From Edaphocola aurantiacus (GTDB taxonomy: Bacteria > Bacteroidota > Bacteroidia > Chitinophagales > Chitinophagaceae): 64,000 nucleotides of DNA. The stretch covers positions 182,918 through 246,917 of the forward strand of contig NZ_VOSI01000001.1 in NCBI RefSeq assembly GCF_019797745.1, written 5' to 3'. The first letter of the stretch is position 1, and every line of letters starts with the position of its first letter. Made by a program: the position numbers and the translations under genes. Below are positions 34,410-42,231 of the stretch, one piece after another. The notes below the pieces were generated by a model that worked only from the letters and a program-made list of their open reading frames with translations, was not told where the DNA came from and did not search any database.

Positions 34410-35837
34410 ATGAAGCTCAAGTATTTCGCCTTATCTGTACTGTTGGCATGCAGCAGTCCTTCTTTCGCTCAGGAAAATGATGCATTAGTCATTAAACTGT
34501 TAGATAATGATCGTATCGGAGCGGTGAACCTTGACCAGGATAAATTTATTGCATCCCTGGGACTGGTAACAGAATATTGCAAGGGGTTATCAGACCTTTT
34601 TGCGCCTGAGCAAAAAATAGGCATTCTGTTAACGGTACATACTAGCGGTGCAGCAACGTACAAATGTTACTCCAGTCCGGCATTACCTACTGCTGCAGAA
34701 GCAAAAATACTTAATGACCTGCAGGCTATTCCGCTGGAGCATACCAGACTGGTCGATTTCCCGGTTTTCATCGCTGTACATAGCAGCCCGGAAACAGCTA
34801 CTGATTTTACAGGCTTTGAAAATCCTGTTCAGCAAAAGAAGAGTGTTTATGTAAATGCAGATTTAGCTACCAAATTGCAACTCAATAAAGAGTATGCACT
34901 CAAAGAGGTATTGCCCGTATTAACAGCTTATGAGCTTATCGCAGAAAGCCAGTATGCAGGCGTCAAAAATTTTGGCAAGAAAGCCAGCACAACCAGCTTT
35001 GGACAGGAACAGGATGTATATGCATTCACCAGTAAAAACCCGGATTACTGGCGTGCAACCATGGAAATGGGCGCTGGCAACCAACTAATCCCAACAACTA
35101 AAATTGCTGCGCTTGTTGCACAGGGAGAGCTAGACCAAGCTATGAAATACATTGAGATTGTAAGGATGTTTTCCGACAAAGAATCCATTTCTGCTATATA
35201 CCTGGATGAATTAAAAGACCGACTCAGCAACTTTCATAATGAATTGAGTATTGCCATAGAAAAAGGTATATCCGCCCATGACCGGGGCAACTACATAAAA
35301 GCAATTGCTATATATAATGATATCCTGAAGGTATATCCAAATTCGGCCTGGGCCCTTTATGAAAAATACTATTCTGAACATGCTCAGAAGGTCGCCTTGC
35401 GACAAATAGAAGCAACGGATGGTGAAGACTGGGCTAAAGCTAAAAAAGATATTTATAAGCACAATCCACTATACCATATGGATGTACATGCCAGTAATGG
35501 CAGGGGTGCTTACCTCATCGTACGCAGACAAGAGATCAGCAAATTGTTTAAGAATGAAGATCAACAGCTACAGGATGTGTACCAGTATGCCATGATTGCA
35601 TCAGATCTGGGCATTTATGACTTTGCTGCGCAGCTCTTCTGGCTCACTATTCCTTATAGCGAAAAAGACATGCAGAAAGATGCATTGCATCAATACCTGT
35701 ACTGCCTGGAACAATTAGGTGTAAAAGACTTGAAGGCCAACTTCGAAGGTGATTTTCCTACAATATTTAAAGAAATAGAGCAACAGAAAAAGAAGGCAAT
35801 GAAAGAAAGTCCGATCTATCAGTCTATGAAAAAATAG
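34410..35837 (+). CDS. Secreted protein of unknown function with a TPR-like segment
   Basis: A 475-residue protein with a signal peptide (cut after SFAQ at about 21). Residues 290-330 (EKGISAHDRGNYIKAIAIYNDILKVYPNS...) form a clear TPR-like hairpin. The first 250 residues are not recognised. The Lys/Glu-rich C-terminal end is probably helical. It is the last of four exported-protein genes in the same direction, 67 bp after the hydrolase. Confidence 0.6.
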   Translation: MKLKYFALSVLLACSSPSFAQENDALVIKLLDNDRIGAVNLDQDKFIASLGLVTEYCKGLSDLFAPEQKIGILLTVHTSGAATYKCYSSPALPTAAEAKILNDLQAIPLEHTRLVDFPVFIAVHSSPETATDFTGFENPVQQKKSVYVNADLATKLQLNKEYALKEVLPVLTAYELIAESQYAGVKNFGKKASTTSFGQEQDVYAFTSKNPDYWRATMEMGAGNQLIPTTKIAALVAQGELDQAMKYIEIVRMFSDKESISAIYLDELKDRLSNFHNELSIAIEKGISAHDRGNYIKAIAIYNDILKVYPNSAWALYEKYYSEHAQKVALRQIEATDGEDWAKAKKDIYKHNPLYHMDVHASNGRGAYLIVRRQEISKLFKNEDQQLQDVYQYAMIASDLGIYDFAAQLFWLTIPYSEKDMQKDALHQYLYCLEQLGVKDLKANFEGDFPTIFKEIEQQKKKAMKESPIYQSMKK

Positions 35838-35850
35838 CCTTTACAGACCG

Positions 35851-36213
35851 CTATTGCGGTTGCGCGATTTCCTCTATTATCCGCTCGCGGTGCTGCTGCC
35901 CCCAGCGGCCCATGGCCTCCAGCACTTCCTTCAGCGTTTCGCTGTATGGTGTCAACGCATATTCTACGGTAACGGGTTTGGTATTACATACCGTACGGCT
36001 TACCAGCCCGTTCAGTTCCATCTCCTGCAATTCCTTTGATAAGATGCGGGGCGAGATCTCCGCTTCGCGGCTCAGCTCCAGGAATCGTTTTTTACCATCC
36101 ATCAGGATAGTCAGCAATACCATTTTCCACTTGCCTCCGATCACATCAAGGGTATCTCTTATGGCCAGACGGGCCTTTTTACAGGTCACTGAGTTATGTA
36201 CAATACTATCCAT
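35851..36213 (-). CDS. HxlR-family winged-helix transcription regulator
   Basis: A 120-residue DNA-binding protein. The HxlR fold shows as CKKARLAIRDTLDVIGGKWKMVLLTIL (Cys plus helix 1), then RFLELSREAEISPRILSKELQEMELNGLVSR (recognition helix and wing) and VEYALTPYSETL. The ATG at 36213 is preferred: the frame extends 27 codons upstream, but those residues are Cys/Tyr-rich and lie across the promoter. It is divergent from the DoxX gene and probably controls it, as HxlR regulators often do. The cysteine near the N-terminus may sense oxidants or quinones, but this is inference. Confidence 0.85.
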   Translation of the reverse strand: MDSIVHNSVTCKKARLAIRDTLDVIGGKWKMVLLTILMDGKKRFLELSREAEISPRILSKELQEMELNGLVSRTVCNTKPVTVEYALTPYSETLKEVLEAMGRWGQQHRERIIEEIAQPQ

Positions 36214-36257
36214 TTTGTAACTACTATTCTTTTTGTAACAGCTATCTAAAGTATAGC
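36213..36257. promoter_or_regulatory. Candidate HxlR operator region
   Basis: The inverted repeat GCTAT-N7-ATAGC (36241-36257) borders the -7 box of the regulator gene. Two copies of TTTTGTAAC (36213-36221, 36231-36239) lie 18 bp apart, one overlapping the start codon. All are in the 87-bp gap between the divergent HxlR and DoxX genes. Confidence 0.4.
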
Positions 36258-36284
36258 AAATATACAGAGCTTTGCCTCCACAAA
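36257..36284 (-). promoter_or_regulatory. Promoter of the HxlR gene
   Basis: TATATTTG (36257-36264) is a perfect TAnnTTTG. TTTG (36281-36284) lies 16 nt upstream. The -7 box touches the GCTAT/ATAGC inverted repeat, so autoregulation is plausible. Confidence 0.5.
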
Positions 36285-36300
36285 CAAAACACAATAAAAC

Positions 36301-36672
36301 ATGTCACAAAAAGCAATGAACATTACCGGATGGGTATTAACCATCGTATTAGCCTTATTATTTGCCATGAGCGCATTTATGAAACTCGGCCTGAACGAAA
36401 CGGCAGTACAGCAAGCCGCTGCTGCCGGGATGGATGCAGCTACCTATCGTATTATTGGTGTGGTGGAGATCCTGTCCTTGCTCCTGTTCCTGGTACCCCG
36501 TACCGGTCTGCTCGGAGCCCTGCTGCTGATCGCCTATATGGGCGGGGCTATTGCAACCCATCTGCAGCACCAGCAACCGATTGCTATGGCCGTTGCCGTA
36601 CAGGTTGTACTCTGGATCGCCACCCTGCTGCGCCACCCCGAGCTGAAGCAGCGATTGGTTGCAGCAAAATAA
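36301..36672 (+). CDS. DoxX-family membrane protein
   Basis: A 123-residue inner membrane protein with four hydrophobic helices (about 8-26, 48-65, 70-88 and 93-110). It has the DoxX-type signature FAMSAFMKLGLNE in the first loop and GVVEILSLLLFLVPRTG. DoxX-like proteins are linked to redox or thiol stress and quinone chemistry. Being divergent from an HxlR regulator with 87 bp between them fits that view. It stands alone and ends at a hairpin. Confidence 0.8.
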   Translation: MSQKAMNITGWVLTIVLALLFAMSAFMKLGLNETAVQQAAAAGMDAATYRIIGVVEILSLLLFLVPRTGLLGALLLIAYMGGAIATHLQHQQPIAMAVAVQVVLWIATLLRHPELKQRLVAAK

Positions 36673-36688
36673 AAAGTGTATAAATAGC

Positions 36689-36721
36689 AAGTGCATAATC
36701 GTCCACACCGGTTATGCACTT
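36689..36721 (+). terminator. Terminator of the DoxX gene
   Basis: The 10-bp arms AAGTGCATAA (36689-36698) and TTATGCACTT (36712-36721) are followed by TGTTTTT. Confidence 0.65.
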
Positions 36722-36732
36722 TGTTTTTACCC

Positions 36733-36740
36733 TACATTTG
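36733..36740 (+). promoter_or_regulatory. -7 element of the next gene
   Basis: TACATTTG matches TAnnTTTG and lies 19 nt before the ATG at 36760. It overlaps the region just before an earlier in-frame ATG (36742), which argues for the later start. Confidence 0.45.
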
Positions 36741-36759
36741 TATGCAACAATTAGTTGCG

Positions 36760-37176
36760 ATGCAAAAAGAACAATTACAAGAGCTTATTGATAAACTGGA
36801 GGAAACACAACTAGTGCACGATGCATATTTCAAAATTGGGTCAGAAAACGGGCACCATACAGAGAGCTATATCCGTGCCAATAAGGAAGGCTTGCGGCTG
36901 TTTGCATTGCGTTTACTGAAAGCGTCAAACCAAAATGAAAAAACATCTCTCCCTCATTGGTTTGATATTACAGAAGAATGGCTGGAAGCCGATAGTGAAG
37001 TGTTTATTAATCATATTCAAATATTACAAGAAAAAAGAACTTCTGTCCTTCCAGAAATAGAATCTTCAGATACTGGGGGTAAGCTACTTGGCTATGGATG
37101 TATACTCATAATGCTTTTACTTATTACATCCACCATTATTGGTCTGATAACAATTGTCCAATGGATCACCGGATAA
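36760..37176 (+). CDS. Small protein with C-terminal membrane anchor, unknown function
   Basis: A 138-residue protein. Helical, charged N-terminal 100 residues (MQKEQLQELIDKLEETQLVHD...) are followed by one hydrophobic segment at about 112-135 (YGCILIMLLLITSTIIGLITIV). It looks tail-anchored. Start 36760 is chosen because the -7 box ends at 36740 and would leave no leader for the ATG at 36742. The family is not recognised. It is codon-typical for neither the core genes nor a clear import. Confidence 0.55.
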   Translation: MQKEQLQELIDKLEETQLVHDAYFKIGSENGHHTESYIRANKEGLRLFALRLLKASNQNEKTSLPHWFDITEEWLEADSEVFINHIQILQEKRTSVLPEIESSDTGGKLLGYGCILIMLLLITSTIIGLITIVQWITG

Positions 37177-37180
37177 TTTT

Positions 37181-37220
37181 TATTTTTTAACTTTCAAAAT
37201 ATTTTGAAAGTTAAAAAATA
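37181..37220. promoter_or_regulatory. Perfect 40-bp palindrome, likely GbsR/MarR operator
   Basis: The 20-bp half TATTTTTTAACTTTCAAAAT is followed directly by its exact reverse complement. The right half contains the TTTG used as the -33 element of the regulator gene, so a bound repressor would block polymerase. The AT-rich core ACTTTCAAAA/TTTTGAAAGT is typical of a winged-helix dimer site. Confidence 0.7.
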
Positions 37221-37232
37221 TATGTACTTTTG
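37203..37232 (+). promoter_or_regulatory. Promoter of the GbsR-headed operon
   Basis: TTTG (37203-37206), 18 nt, then TACTTTTG (37225-37232). This is close to the Bacteroidota consensus, with 23 nt left to the ATG at 37256. It overlaps the 40-bp palindrome. Confidence 0.7.
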
Positions 37233-37255
37233 TATCAGCAAAGACAAAGAAGATC

Positions 37256-37756
37256 ATGAAACTCGCAGACGCTAAAGAAAAGTATATACAAACCTGGGGT
37301 ACACTGGCCTCTAACTGGGGCATAAACCGTACCATGGCTATGGTGCATGCTTTACTGCTGTCCAGCGACAAGCCACTCTCTACCGATGAGGTAATGGAAG
37401 AATTGCTGATCTCCCGCGGCAATGCCAATATGACCCTGCGCGACCTGATCGACTGGGGCATTGTACGGAAAGAGATCATTAAAGGTGAACGTAAAGAGTA
37501 TTTTGTGGCGGAAAAAGATATCTGGTATCTCTTTAAACAGATCGTAAAGGAAAGAAGGAAAAGAGAGATAGAACCGGTGATTGCCAGCATAGAAGAGCTC
37601 AGCCATATCGATGAAGACGGACCGGAGGCCGAATCATTCGCAAAACTGATGGGCGATATGAAAAATGTAACGAACAAGATCAACAATATTATGGACCTGG
37701 CCATTAAGAGTGATGAACACTGGCTGGTCGGTAAAATAACGAACCTTATCAAATAA
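37256..37756 (+). CDS. GbsR/MarR-family transcription regulator
   Basis: A 166-residue winged-helix regulator. Residues 14-80 match GbsR-type proteins: WGTLASNWGINRTMAMVHALLL, then LSTDEVMEELLISRGNANMTLRDLIDWGIVRKE (recognition helix with SRGNANM), then the wing (GERKEYFVAEKD). The C-terminal half is a long helical dimerisation region. It is the first gene of a run of seven in the same direction with gaps of 7-55 bp. The palindrome overlapping its own promoter suggests that it represses the whole unit. The inducer is unknown. Confidence 0.88.
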   Translation: MKLADAKEKYIQTWGTLASNWGINRTMAMVHALLLSSDKPLSTDEVMEELLISRGNANMTLRDLIDWGIVRKEIIKGERKEYFVAEKDIWYLFKQIVKERRKREIEPVIASIEELSHIDEDGPEAESFAKLMGDMKNVTNKINNIMDLAIKSDEHWLVGKITNLIK

Positions 37757-37811
37757 GGTTTTTTATTTAGTCTTTATTTTCAATATTTACTGAAACTTCA
37801 TTTTATTCGAT

Positions 37812-38156
37812 ATGTACAATATACTAGCTTATACGATGTACCTGCTGATAACCAGTTTCATTACAATATATGTAGGCTATTGTTGTCACAAAAGCGGAGG
37901 CATGTACCTGCAGTATTTGTTAGGCGATCATGCTCCTTGCCAGGCGATCAACAACCTGCTGCTCTGTGGCTATTACCTGGTCAATATCGGCTATGCAGCG
38001 TGGAGCCTGCATGATGGCTTTCAGATAGGCAATGCTGCTGAACTGATGATGACCCTCTCTGTTCGCACCGGATCGATTGTTTGTCTGCTCTGTGTGCTGC
38101 ATTATATCAATATCCTCACCTTTTATCTTTTAAGCAGAAAATACATTCATTCTTAA
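37812..38156 (+). CDS. Small membrane protein, paralogue of the next gene
   Basis: A 114-residue protein with three hydrophobic helices (about 4-25, 48-66 and 84-108) and a short charged tail. Its sequence follows that of the neighbouring 134-residue protein along most of its length: YYLVNIGYA versus FYLLNVGFA, and AELMMTLSVRTGS versus AESMIVKLSTKIGG. I know of no named family. It is the second gene of the GbsR run, 55 bp after the regulator and 10 bp before its paralogue. Cys-rich compared with the paralogue (seven cysteines). Confidence 0.7.
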   Translation: MYNILAYTMYLLITSFITIYVGYCCHKSGGMYLQYLLGDHAPCQAINNLLLCGYYLVNIGYAAWSLHDGFQIGNAAELMMTLSVRTGSIVCLLCVLHYINILTFYLLSRKYIHS

Positions 38157-38166
38157 ATCATATACA

Positions 38167-38571
38167 ATGAACACGCAAATCTCGCTTCTCGCTTATTTCA
38201 TCTACCTGCCTGTTGCCCTCGGCCTCACCATCACGGTAGCCCATCAGTTGTTCAAAAACGGTAAAGTCTTTATGCTGGATATCTTTCACCAGCAGGCCGA
38301 TATTGCCCTGGCCACCAATTCCCTGTTCAAGATCGGCTTTTACCTGCTCAATGTAGGCTTTGCCCTGACCATTATTCGTATGTCTGCCATCGTTAATGCA
38401 GAAAGCATGATCGTAAAGCTCAGTACCAAGATCGGCGGCTTTGCCATATACCTGGGCATTATGCTGATGCTGAACCTTTACCTGTTTATGCGCGGCCGTA
38501 AAAAAGCCCGCCAGCACCAGCGCGAACTGAACAAACTTTTTGGTAACAGCAAGGGTATTGAATTTGAATAA
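38167..38571 (+). CDS. Small membrane protein, paralogue of the previous gene
   Basis: A 134-residue protein with three or four hydrophobic segments (about 6-26, 45-75 and 88-110). A basic tail follows (RGRKKARQHQREL). It is similar to the 114-residue protein encoded 10 bp upstream, so the pair arose by duplication and may form a heteromer. The function is unknown. Third gene of the GbsR-headed run. Confidence 0.7.
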   Translation: MNTQISLLAYFIYLPVALGLTITVAHQLFKNGKVFMLDIFHQQADIALATNSLFKIGFYLLNVGFALTIIRMSAIVNAESMIVKLSTKIGGFAIYLGIMLMLNLYLFMRGRKKARQHQRELNKLFGNSKGIEFE

Positions 38572-38598
38572 TAGTCTTTGATTCATAAAACAGTTGTT

Positions 38599-39012
38599 AT
38601 GAAACGCTTCTTTAAAACAGATTTTTATATACAGGCATGCACCGTCATTTGTGCCATAGTGCTTTTGCCAGTAGTATATCTGTATGCACCCAATTATCTA
38701 TTACTACTATATCCCGCAGTAGGTTTGATACAGCTCATCAGTTATCTTATACGCCTGAGTATGCACTACAAAAAATCACAACTATTCAGGATTTATGGTA
38801 TATTCATGATACCGGTTTGGCTAGCACTTGTTATGGGTATCACTGCATTGTCCATACAATCGAAATCATTAACGACAATATGTCTTTGGATTCTTTTAGC
38901 AGCCTTGGTTTTCAGTCCAGTTATGGCCATCATATATGCATTGGATTGCCGGAAGGTATATAAGGCTACACATTACAAAATTCAGAAATTCTTACACCTG
39001 GTCAATAAATAA
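38599..39012 (+). CDS. Small four-helix membrane protein of unknown function
   Basis: A 137-residue protein (MKRFFKTDFYIQA...) with four hydrophobic helices at about 10-28, 32-52, 65-85 and 92-115. The end is basic (KATHYKIQKFLHLVNK). The ATG at 38599 is preferred to a TTG seven codons upstream. The family is not recognised. It sits 27 bp after the paralogous pair and 7 bp before the SRPBCC gene, so it belongs to the same transcript. Confidence 0.65.
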   Translation: MKRFFKTDFYIQACTVICAIVLLPVVYLYAPNYLLLLYPAVGLIQLISYLIRLSMHYKKSQLFRIYGIFMIPVWLALVMGITALSIQSKSLTTICLWILLAALVFSPVMAIIYALDCRKVYKATHYKIQKFLHLVNK

Positions 39013-39019
39013 GCGCATC

Positions 39020-39484
39020 ATGGCAATGATTTGCATCAATACCCGAATACAGGCACCCAGGGAAATCGTGTTTGACCTTTCCCGCAATATAGACCTGCAC
39101 CTTGAATCTACAGCACACACTAACGAAGTGGTTATCGCTGGCCGCCAGTCAGGATTGATAGAATTGAACGAAACCGTTACCTGGCGGGCAAAGCACCTGG
39201 GTTGCTACCGCGAGCTGACGACCAAAATCACAGCTATGGAATACCCGGTAAAGTTTGAAGATCGTATGACCAAAGGGCCGTTTAAATACCTGCAGCACAT
39301 TCATCTATTCCGGGAAGAAGACAGCGGCACCCTGATGACAGACCTTTTTTACTTTGCTGCTCCCTACGGATTCCTGGGCAGGATAGTTACTGTCCTAGGT
39401 CTGAAACCTTATATGAAAAGACTATTATACAAACGCAACTGCATGATCAAAGCAAGAGCAGAAGCGTTCCTCACAAACCCATAA
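39020..39484 (+). CDS. SRPBCC-family protein
   Basis: A 154-residue cytoplasmic protein of the START/SRPBCC lipid-binding fold. It has an N-terminal strand with INTRIQAPREIVFDLSRNIDLH, then strands with TWRAKHLGCYRELTTKIT and PVKFEDRMTKGPFKYLQH. The end (GFLGRIVTVLGLKPYMKRLLYKRN) is the helix that closes the cavity. Such proteins are often encoded or fused next to TIGR01777 oxidoreductases, as here two genes later. The ATG at 39020 is chosen because the longer frame overlaps the previous gene. Confidence 0.8.
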   Translation: MAMICINTRIQAPREIVFDLSRNIDLHLESTAHTNEVVIAGRQSGLIELNETVTWRAKHLGCYRELTTKITAMEYPVKFEDRMTKGPFKYLQHIHLFREEDSGTLMTDLFYFAAPYGFLGRIVTVLGLKPYMKRLLYKRNCMIKARAEAFLTNP

Positions 39485-39494
39485 TCATTCAGCC

Positions 39495-40310
39495 ATGAAA
39501 ACACTGGATCAACATACGCTGATATATGATAAAGACTGCCCTATGTGCAGGATGTATACCAAAGCTTTTATAAGCTGCGGTATGATGGATCAGCAGGGAA
39601 GGTTGCCCTTCCATGAAATAAATAATAATCACTTTACGCAGCTGGATACAGACCGCGCCTGTAACGAGATTGCACTGGTGAACACACAGACACAGCAAGT
39701 GACTTATGGTCTGGACAGCCTGCTGACGATTATCGGACACTCCTTTCCGGCATTAGCCAGGATTGCACGCTTCCCTCCCCTCTATTATGGCTTTAAGCAA
39801 TTATACGCTTTCGTCTCTTATAACCGCAAACAGATCATACCACACAGGACAGAAGACGGAAAAACTGCTTGTGTACCGGACTTCAGGCTTTCTTACAGGA
39901 TAGCATACATCCTTTTGGTCACCCTTCTTTCTACACTTGTGCTGAGCGCATTCAGTCAAAAACTGGGTAACTATTTACCACAGCACCATCATCTATTGAG
40001 GGAAGGGATTATCTGCTTAGGCCAGATATGCTGGCAGACATTGTGGCTGAAACGCATACTAGGAAAGCAATACGCAGACTATATAGGCAATATGATGACG
40101 GTATCCCTGATCGGCACACTGCTGCTCATACCCGCATTATTCATACCCCTGAGCAACCTGGCCGCACTCTTTTATTTTGCCGCAATAGTGACTATTATGC
40201 TGGCAGAACATTACAGGCGCTGCAAGCTACTGGGCATAGGTTTGTTACCCAGCATCAGTTGGATTGTATACCGCATACTGGTTTTAGGTATTATTTTCTA
40301 CATTGGTTAA
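39495..40310 (+). CDS. DCC1/DUF393 thiol-disulfide oxidoreductase-like protein with membrane domain
   Basis: A 271-residue protein. The N-terminal 120 residues are a DCC1 (DUF393) thioredoxin-like domain with YDKDCPMCRMY (Cys15, Cys18). The C-terminal half has three or four hydrophobic helices (about 138-156, 205-235 and 250-270), giving a membrane-bound oxidoreductase. DUF393 proteins co-occur with SRPBCC and TIGR01777 proteins in Bacteroidota. The gene is 10 bp after the SRPBCC gene. Confidence 0.8.
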   Translation: MKTLDQHTLIYDKDCPMCRMYTKAFISCGMMDQQGRLPFHEINNNHFTQLDTDRACNEIALVNTQTQQVTYGLDSLLTIIGHSFPALARIARFPPLYYGFKQLYAFVSYNRKQIIPHRTEDGKTACVPDFRLSYRIAYILLVTLLSTLVLSAFSQKLGNYLPQHHHLLREGIICLGQICWQTLWLKRILGKQYADYIGNMMTVSLIGTLLLIPALFIPLSNLAALFYFAAIVTIMLAEHYRRCKLLGIGLLPSISWIVYRILVLGIIFYIG

Positions 40311-40360
40311 TCTGCTATTTAAGCACGAATAGTTCCATTAAAAAACACTAAACGTATTAT

Positions 40361-41257
40361 ATGAATATCATCATCGCAGGGGGAACGGGTTTTCTCGGGC
40401 AGGAACTCAGCAAATGGTTTCGCCGCAAAGGCCATACGGTACACATCCTTACACGTAAACCCAAATACAGAGACGATCATTACTGGGATGCCCGGAGTAC
40501 TGGACCATGGCAACAATTACTGGAGGGCTGCGATGTGCTCATCAATATGACCGGAAAGTCTGTTGACTGCCGGTATACAGAAGCCAATAAGAAAGCCATT
40601 CTGCAGTCAAGGATTGACAGTACTACAGTATTACAGCAGGCCATCGACCAATGCAGCCATCCGCCCAAATTATGGCTCAATGCAAGCTCTGCCACAATTT
40701 ACATACATGCAGAGACACAGCAAATGACGGAAGCATCTGGCATTACCGGCGACGATTTTTCGATGAATATATGTAAGCAATGGGAGGCTGCATTTTTTAA
40801 TAAGGCCAATCCGCAAACCCGGAAAGTAGCCTTACGCACGTCTATTGTGCTGGGCAACGAAGGAGGAGCCTTTCCTAAATTCAAACAGATCACCCGCCTG
40901 GGCCTGGGCGGTGCACAGGGCCGCGGCATGCAAATGATGAGCTGGATACATATAGCTGATTTCTGTGCAGCTGTTGCATTTATTATTGCACAGGAGCAGA
41001 TCTCCGGCCCGGTAAATATAACAGCACCCACACCTGTATTGAACCAGCAATTCATGCAGCAACTGCGCAAACGCTGTCATATTCCTTTCGGATTACCGGC
41101 TCCTGTATCTATCCTGGAAATAGCTGCGGTACTTTTAGGCACAGAAACAGAGCTGATGCTCAAGAGCCGGAATGTAGTCCCCATGCGTTTGTTGCAGGAA
41201 GGATTTGCATTTCAGTATCTGGCAATAGACCAGGCAATGGAACAATTAATACCTTAA
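40361..41257 (+). CDS. TIGR01777-family NAD(P)-dependent epimerase/oxidoreductase
   Basis: A 298-residue extended short-chain dehydrogenase-like protein. The nucleotide-binding motif is GGTGFLG at 7-13. VLINMTGKSVDCRYTEANKKAI and SIVLGNEGGAFPKFK are typical of the TIGR01777/SDR39U1 family. The DUF1731 C-terminus (FGLPAPVSILEIAAVLLGTETELMLKSRNVVP) is also typical. The usual Tyr-x-x-x-Lys is absent, as in the whole family. The reaction is unknown. Last gene of the GbsR run; its stop codon is part of the terminator stem. Confidence 0.88.
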   Translation: MNIIIAGGTGFLGQELSKWFRRKGHTVHILTRKPKYRDDHYWDARSTGPWQQLLEGCDVLINMTGKSVDCRYTEANKKAILQSRIDSTTVLQQAIDQCSHPPKLWLNASSATIYIHAETQQMTEASGITGDDFSMNICKQWEAAFFNKANPQTRKVALRTSIVLGNEGGAFPKFKQITRLGLGGAQGRGMQMMSWIHIADFCAAVAFIIAQEQISGPVNITAPTPVLNQQFMQQLRKRCHIPFGLPAPVSILEIAAVLLGTETELMLKSRNVVPMRLLQEGFAFQYLAIDQAMEQLIP

Positions 41258-41298
41258 AATGCTTAGGGCCCGGCATACGCCGGGCCCTAAGCATTTTA
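41255..41298. terminator. Bidirectional terminator with perfect 20-bp stem
   Basis: Arms 41255-41274 and 41279-41298 (TAAAATGCTTAGGGCCCGGC and its complement) surround ATAC. The stem includes the stop codon of the TIGR01777 gene. It lies between convergent genes. Confidence 0.85.
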
Positions 41299-41310
41299 TC
41301 TTCCTGTAGA

Positions 41311-42003
41311 CTATTTTACAATCATCTGAAAACGGGCCAGGGGTGCCATACGTGCTTTGTTTAAAGACAACACGCCATTATGAATGGTGTAATTATCTGC
41401 ACTACGGATGGCTTTCATTAATAAAGGCTCAGCCTCTACCCCATCAGCAAAACAGGCTTTCATAGTCGATACCGACTGTCCGAATTTAATACGACCGGTT
41501 TCCGGCATTACCTCAAAAGTACCTCCGTAGCTGTTACAGCCACCAAAGCCACCGAAACGCATGTCTTTTTCTGTAAAACTGATATACGCACTTTTAGCAT
41601 GCTTATTGTAGGCAGATACGGGTTTGCCATTCAGCTCGATCAGCATCCATTTACCACCATACAAAGAGCCAGATACTACCGGCTCAGCTGCTCCTGATTG
41701 TTTTTCCAGGCGGGTACCATAGCGGGTGCCGGTAAGGTTATTTTCCCCAACCTTGAAGCTCAGGTTGTTTTTTGGTAAAGTGATCATATCTCCATTACGG
41801 CTCCAGGAGAATTTACCAGAAGTTGTTTTACCATTATTAACCAGTGTATAAGTTTGATTCTCATTCAGGGTCAGGTGCATATTTTTACCGGAGCTATAGT
41901 GCCCGGACCAGTCAAGGCTATTGCGGGAATTGTCCTGTGCAAAACTGCTCGTGCCCAATACAGAAATCAGGCTAAGGCTTAAGGCGAATTTTAATACGTT
42001 CAT
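41311..42003 (-). CDS. Exported META/HslJ-domain protein
   Basis: A 230-residue exported protein (MNVLKFALSLSLISVLGTSSFAQ; cut after FAQ). The first half has short beta-strands with TYTLVNNGKTTSGKFSW, like an NlpE/copper-resistance N-terminal domain. The C-terminal half is a META domain: LYGGKWMLIELNGKPV, YISFTEKDMRFGGFGGCNSYGG, MKACFADGVEAEPLLMKAI. The META domain is common in heat-shock/novobiocin-related HslJ-like proteins, with no clear enzymatic role. The start at 42003 is chosen because the upstream 26 codons do not form a signal peptide. Confidence 0.78.
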   Translation of the reverse strand: MNVLKFALSLSLISVLGTSSFAQDNSRNSLDWSGHYSSGKNMHLTLNENQTYTLVNNGKTTSGKFSWSRNGDMITLPKNNLSFKVGENNLTGTRYGTRLEKQSGAAEPVVSGSLYGGKWMLIELNGKPVSAYNKHAKSAYISFTEKDMRFGGFGGCNSYGGTFEVMPETGRIKFGQSVSTMKACFADGVEAEPLLMKAIRSADNYTIHNGVLSLNKARMAPLARFQMIVK

Positions 42004-42231
42004 AATTTTTATTTTTAGGGGTGGATATGTTTTATAGTACCAAACTGGCAAACCAGTACAGTCTGATAACAAAAATAACAAATCGTGGTTTTAGACACGA
42101 GTTAATCCACAAAATTTAACGTAAGTCCGTTTTTGTTTCGTTAATATATTTCCATAAAGAATACAGGCCAGATATACCAATAAGGCTTATGTATACGTTA
42201 GTTTAACGCACGGTTTAAAGCAGAAAAACCG

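Noticed and set aside
36691..36759. Upstream extension of the 138-residue tail-anchored protein
   Set aside because: The extra residues are encoded by the DoxX terminator and the promoter box.
37180..37752. 190-codon minus-strand frame opposite the GbsR gene
   Set aside because: Its hydrophobic start looks like a membrane protein, but it mirrors the conserved winged-helix gene and would begin and end at that gene's edges.
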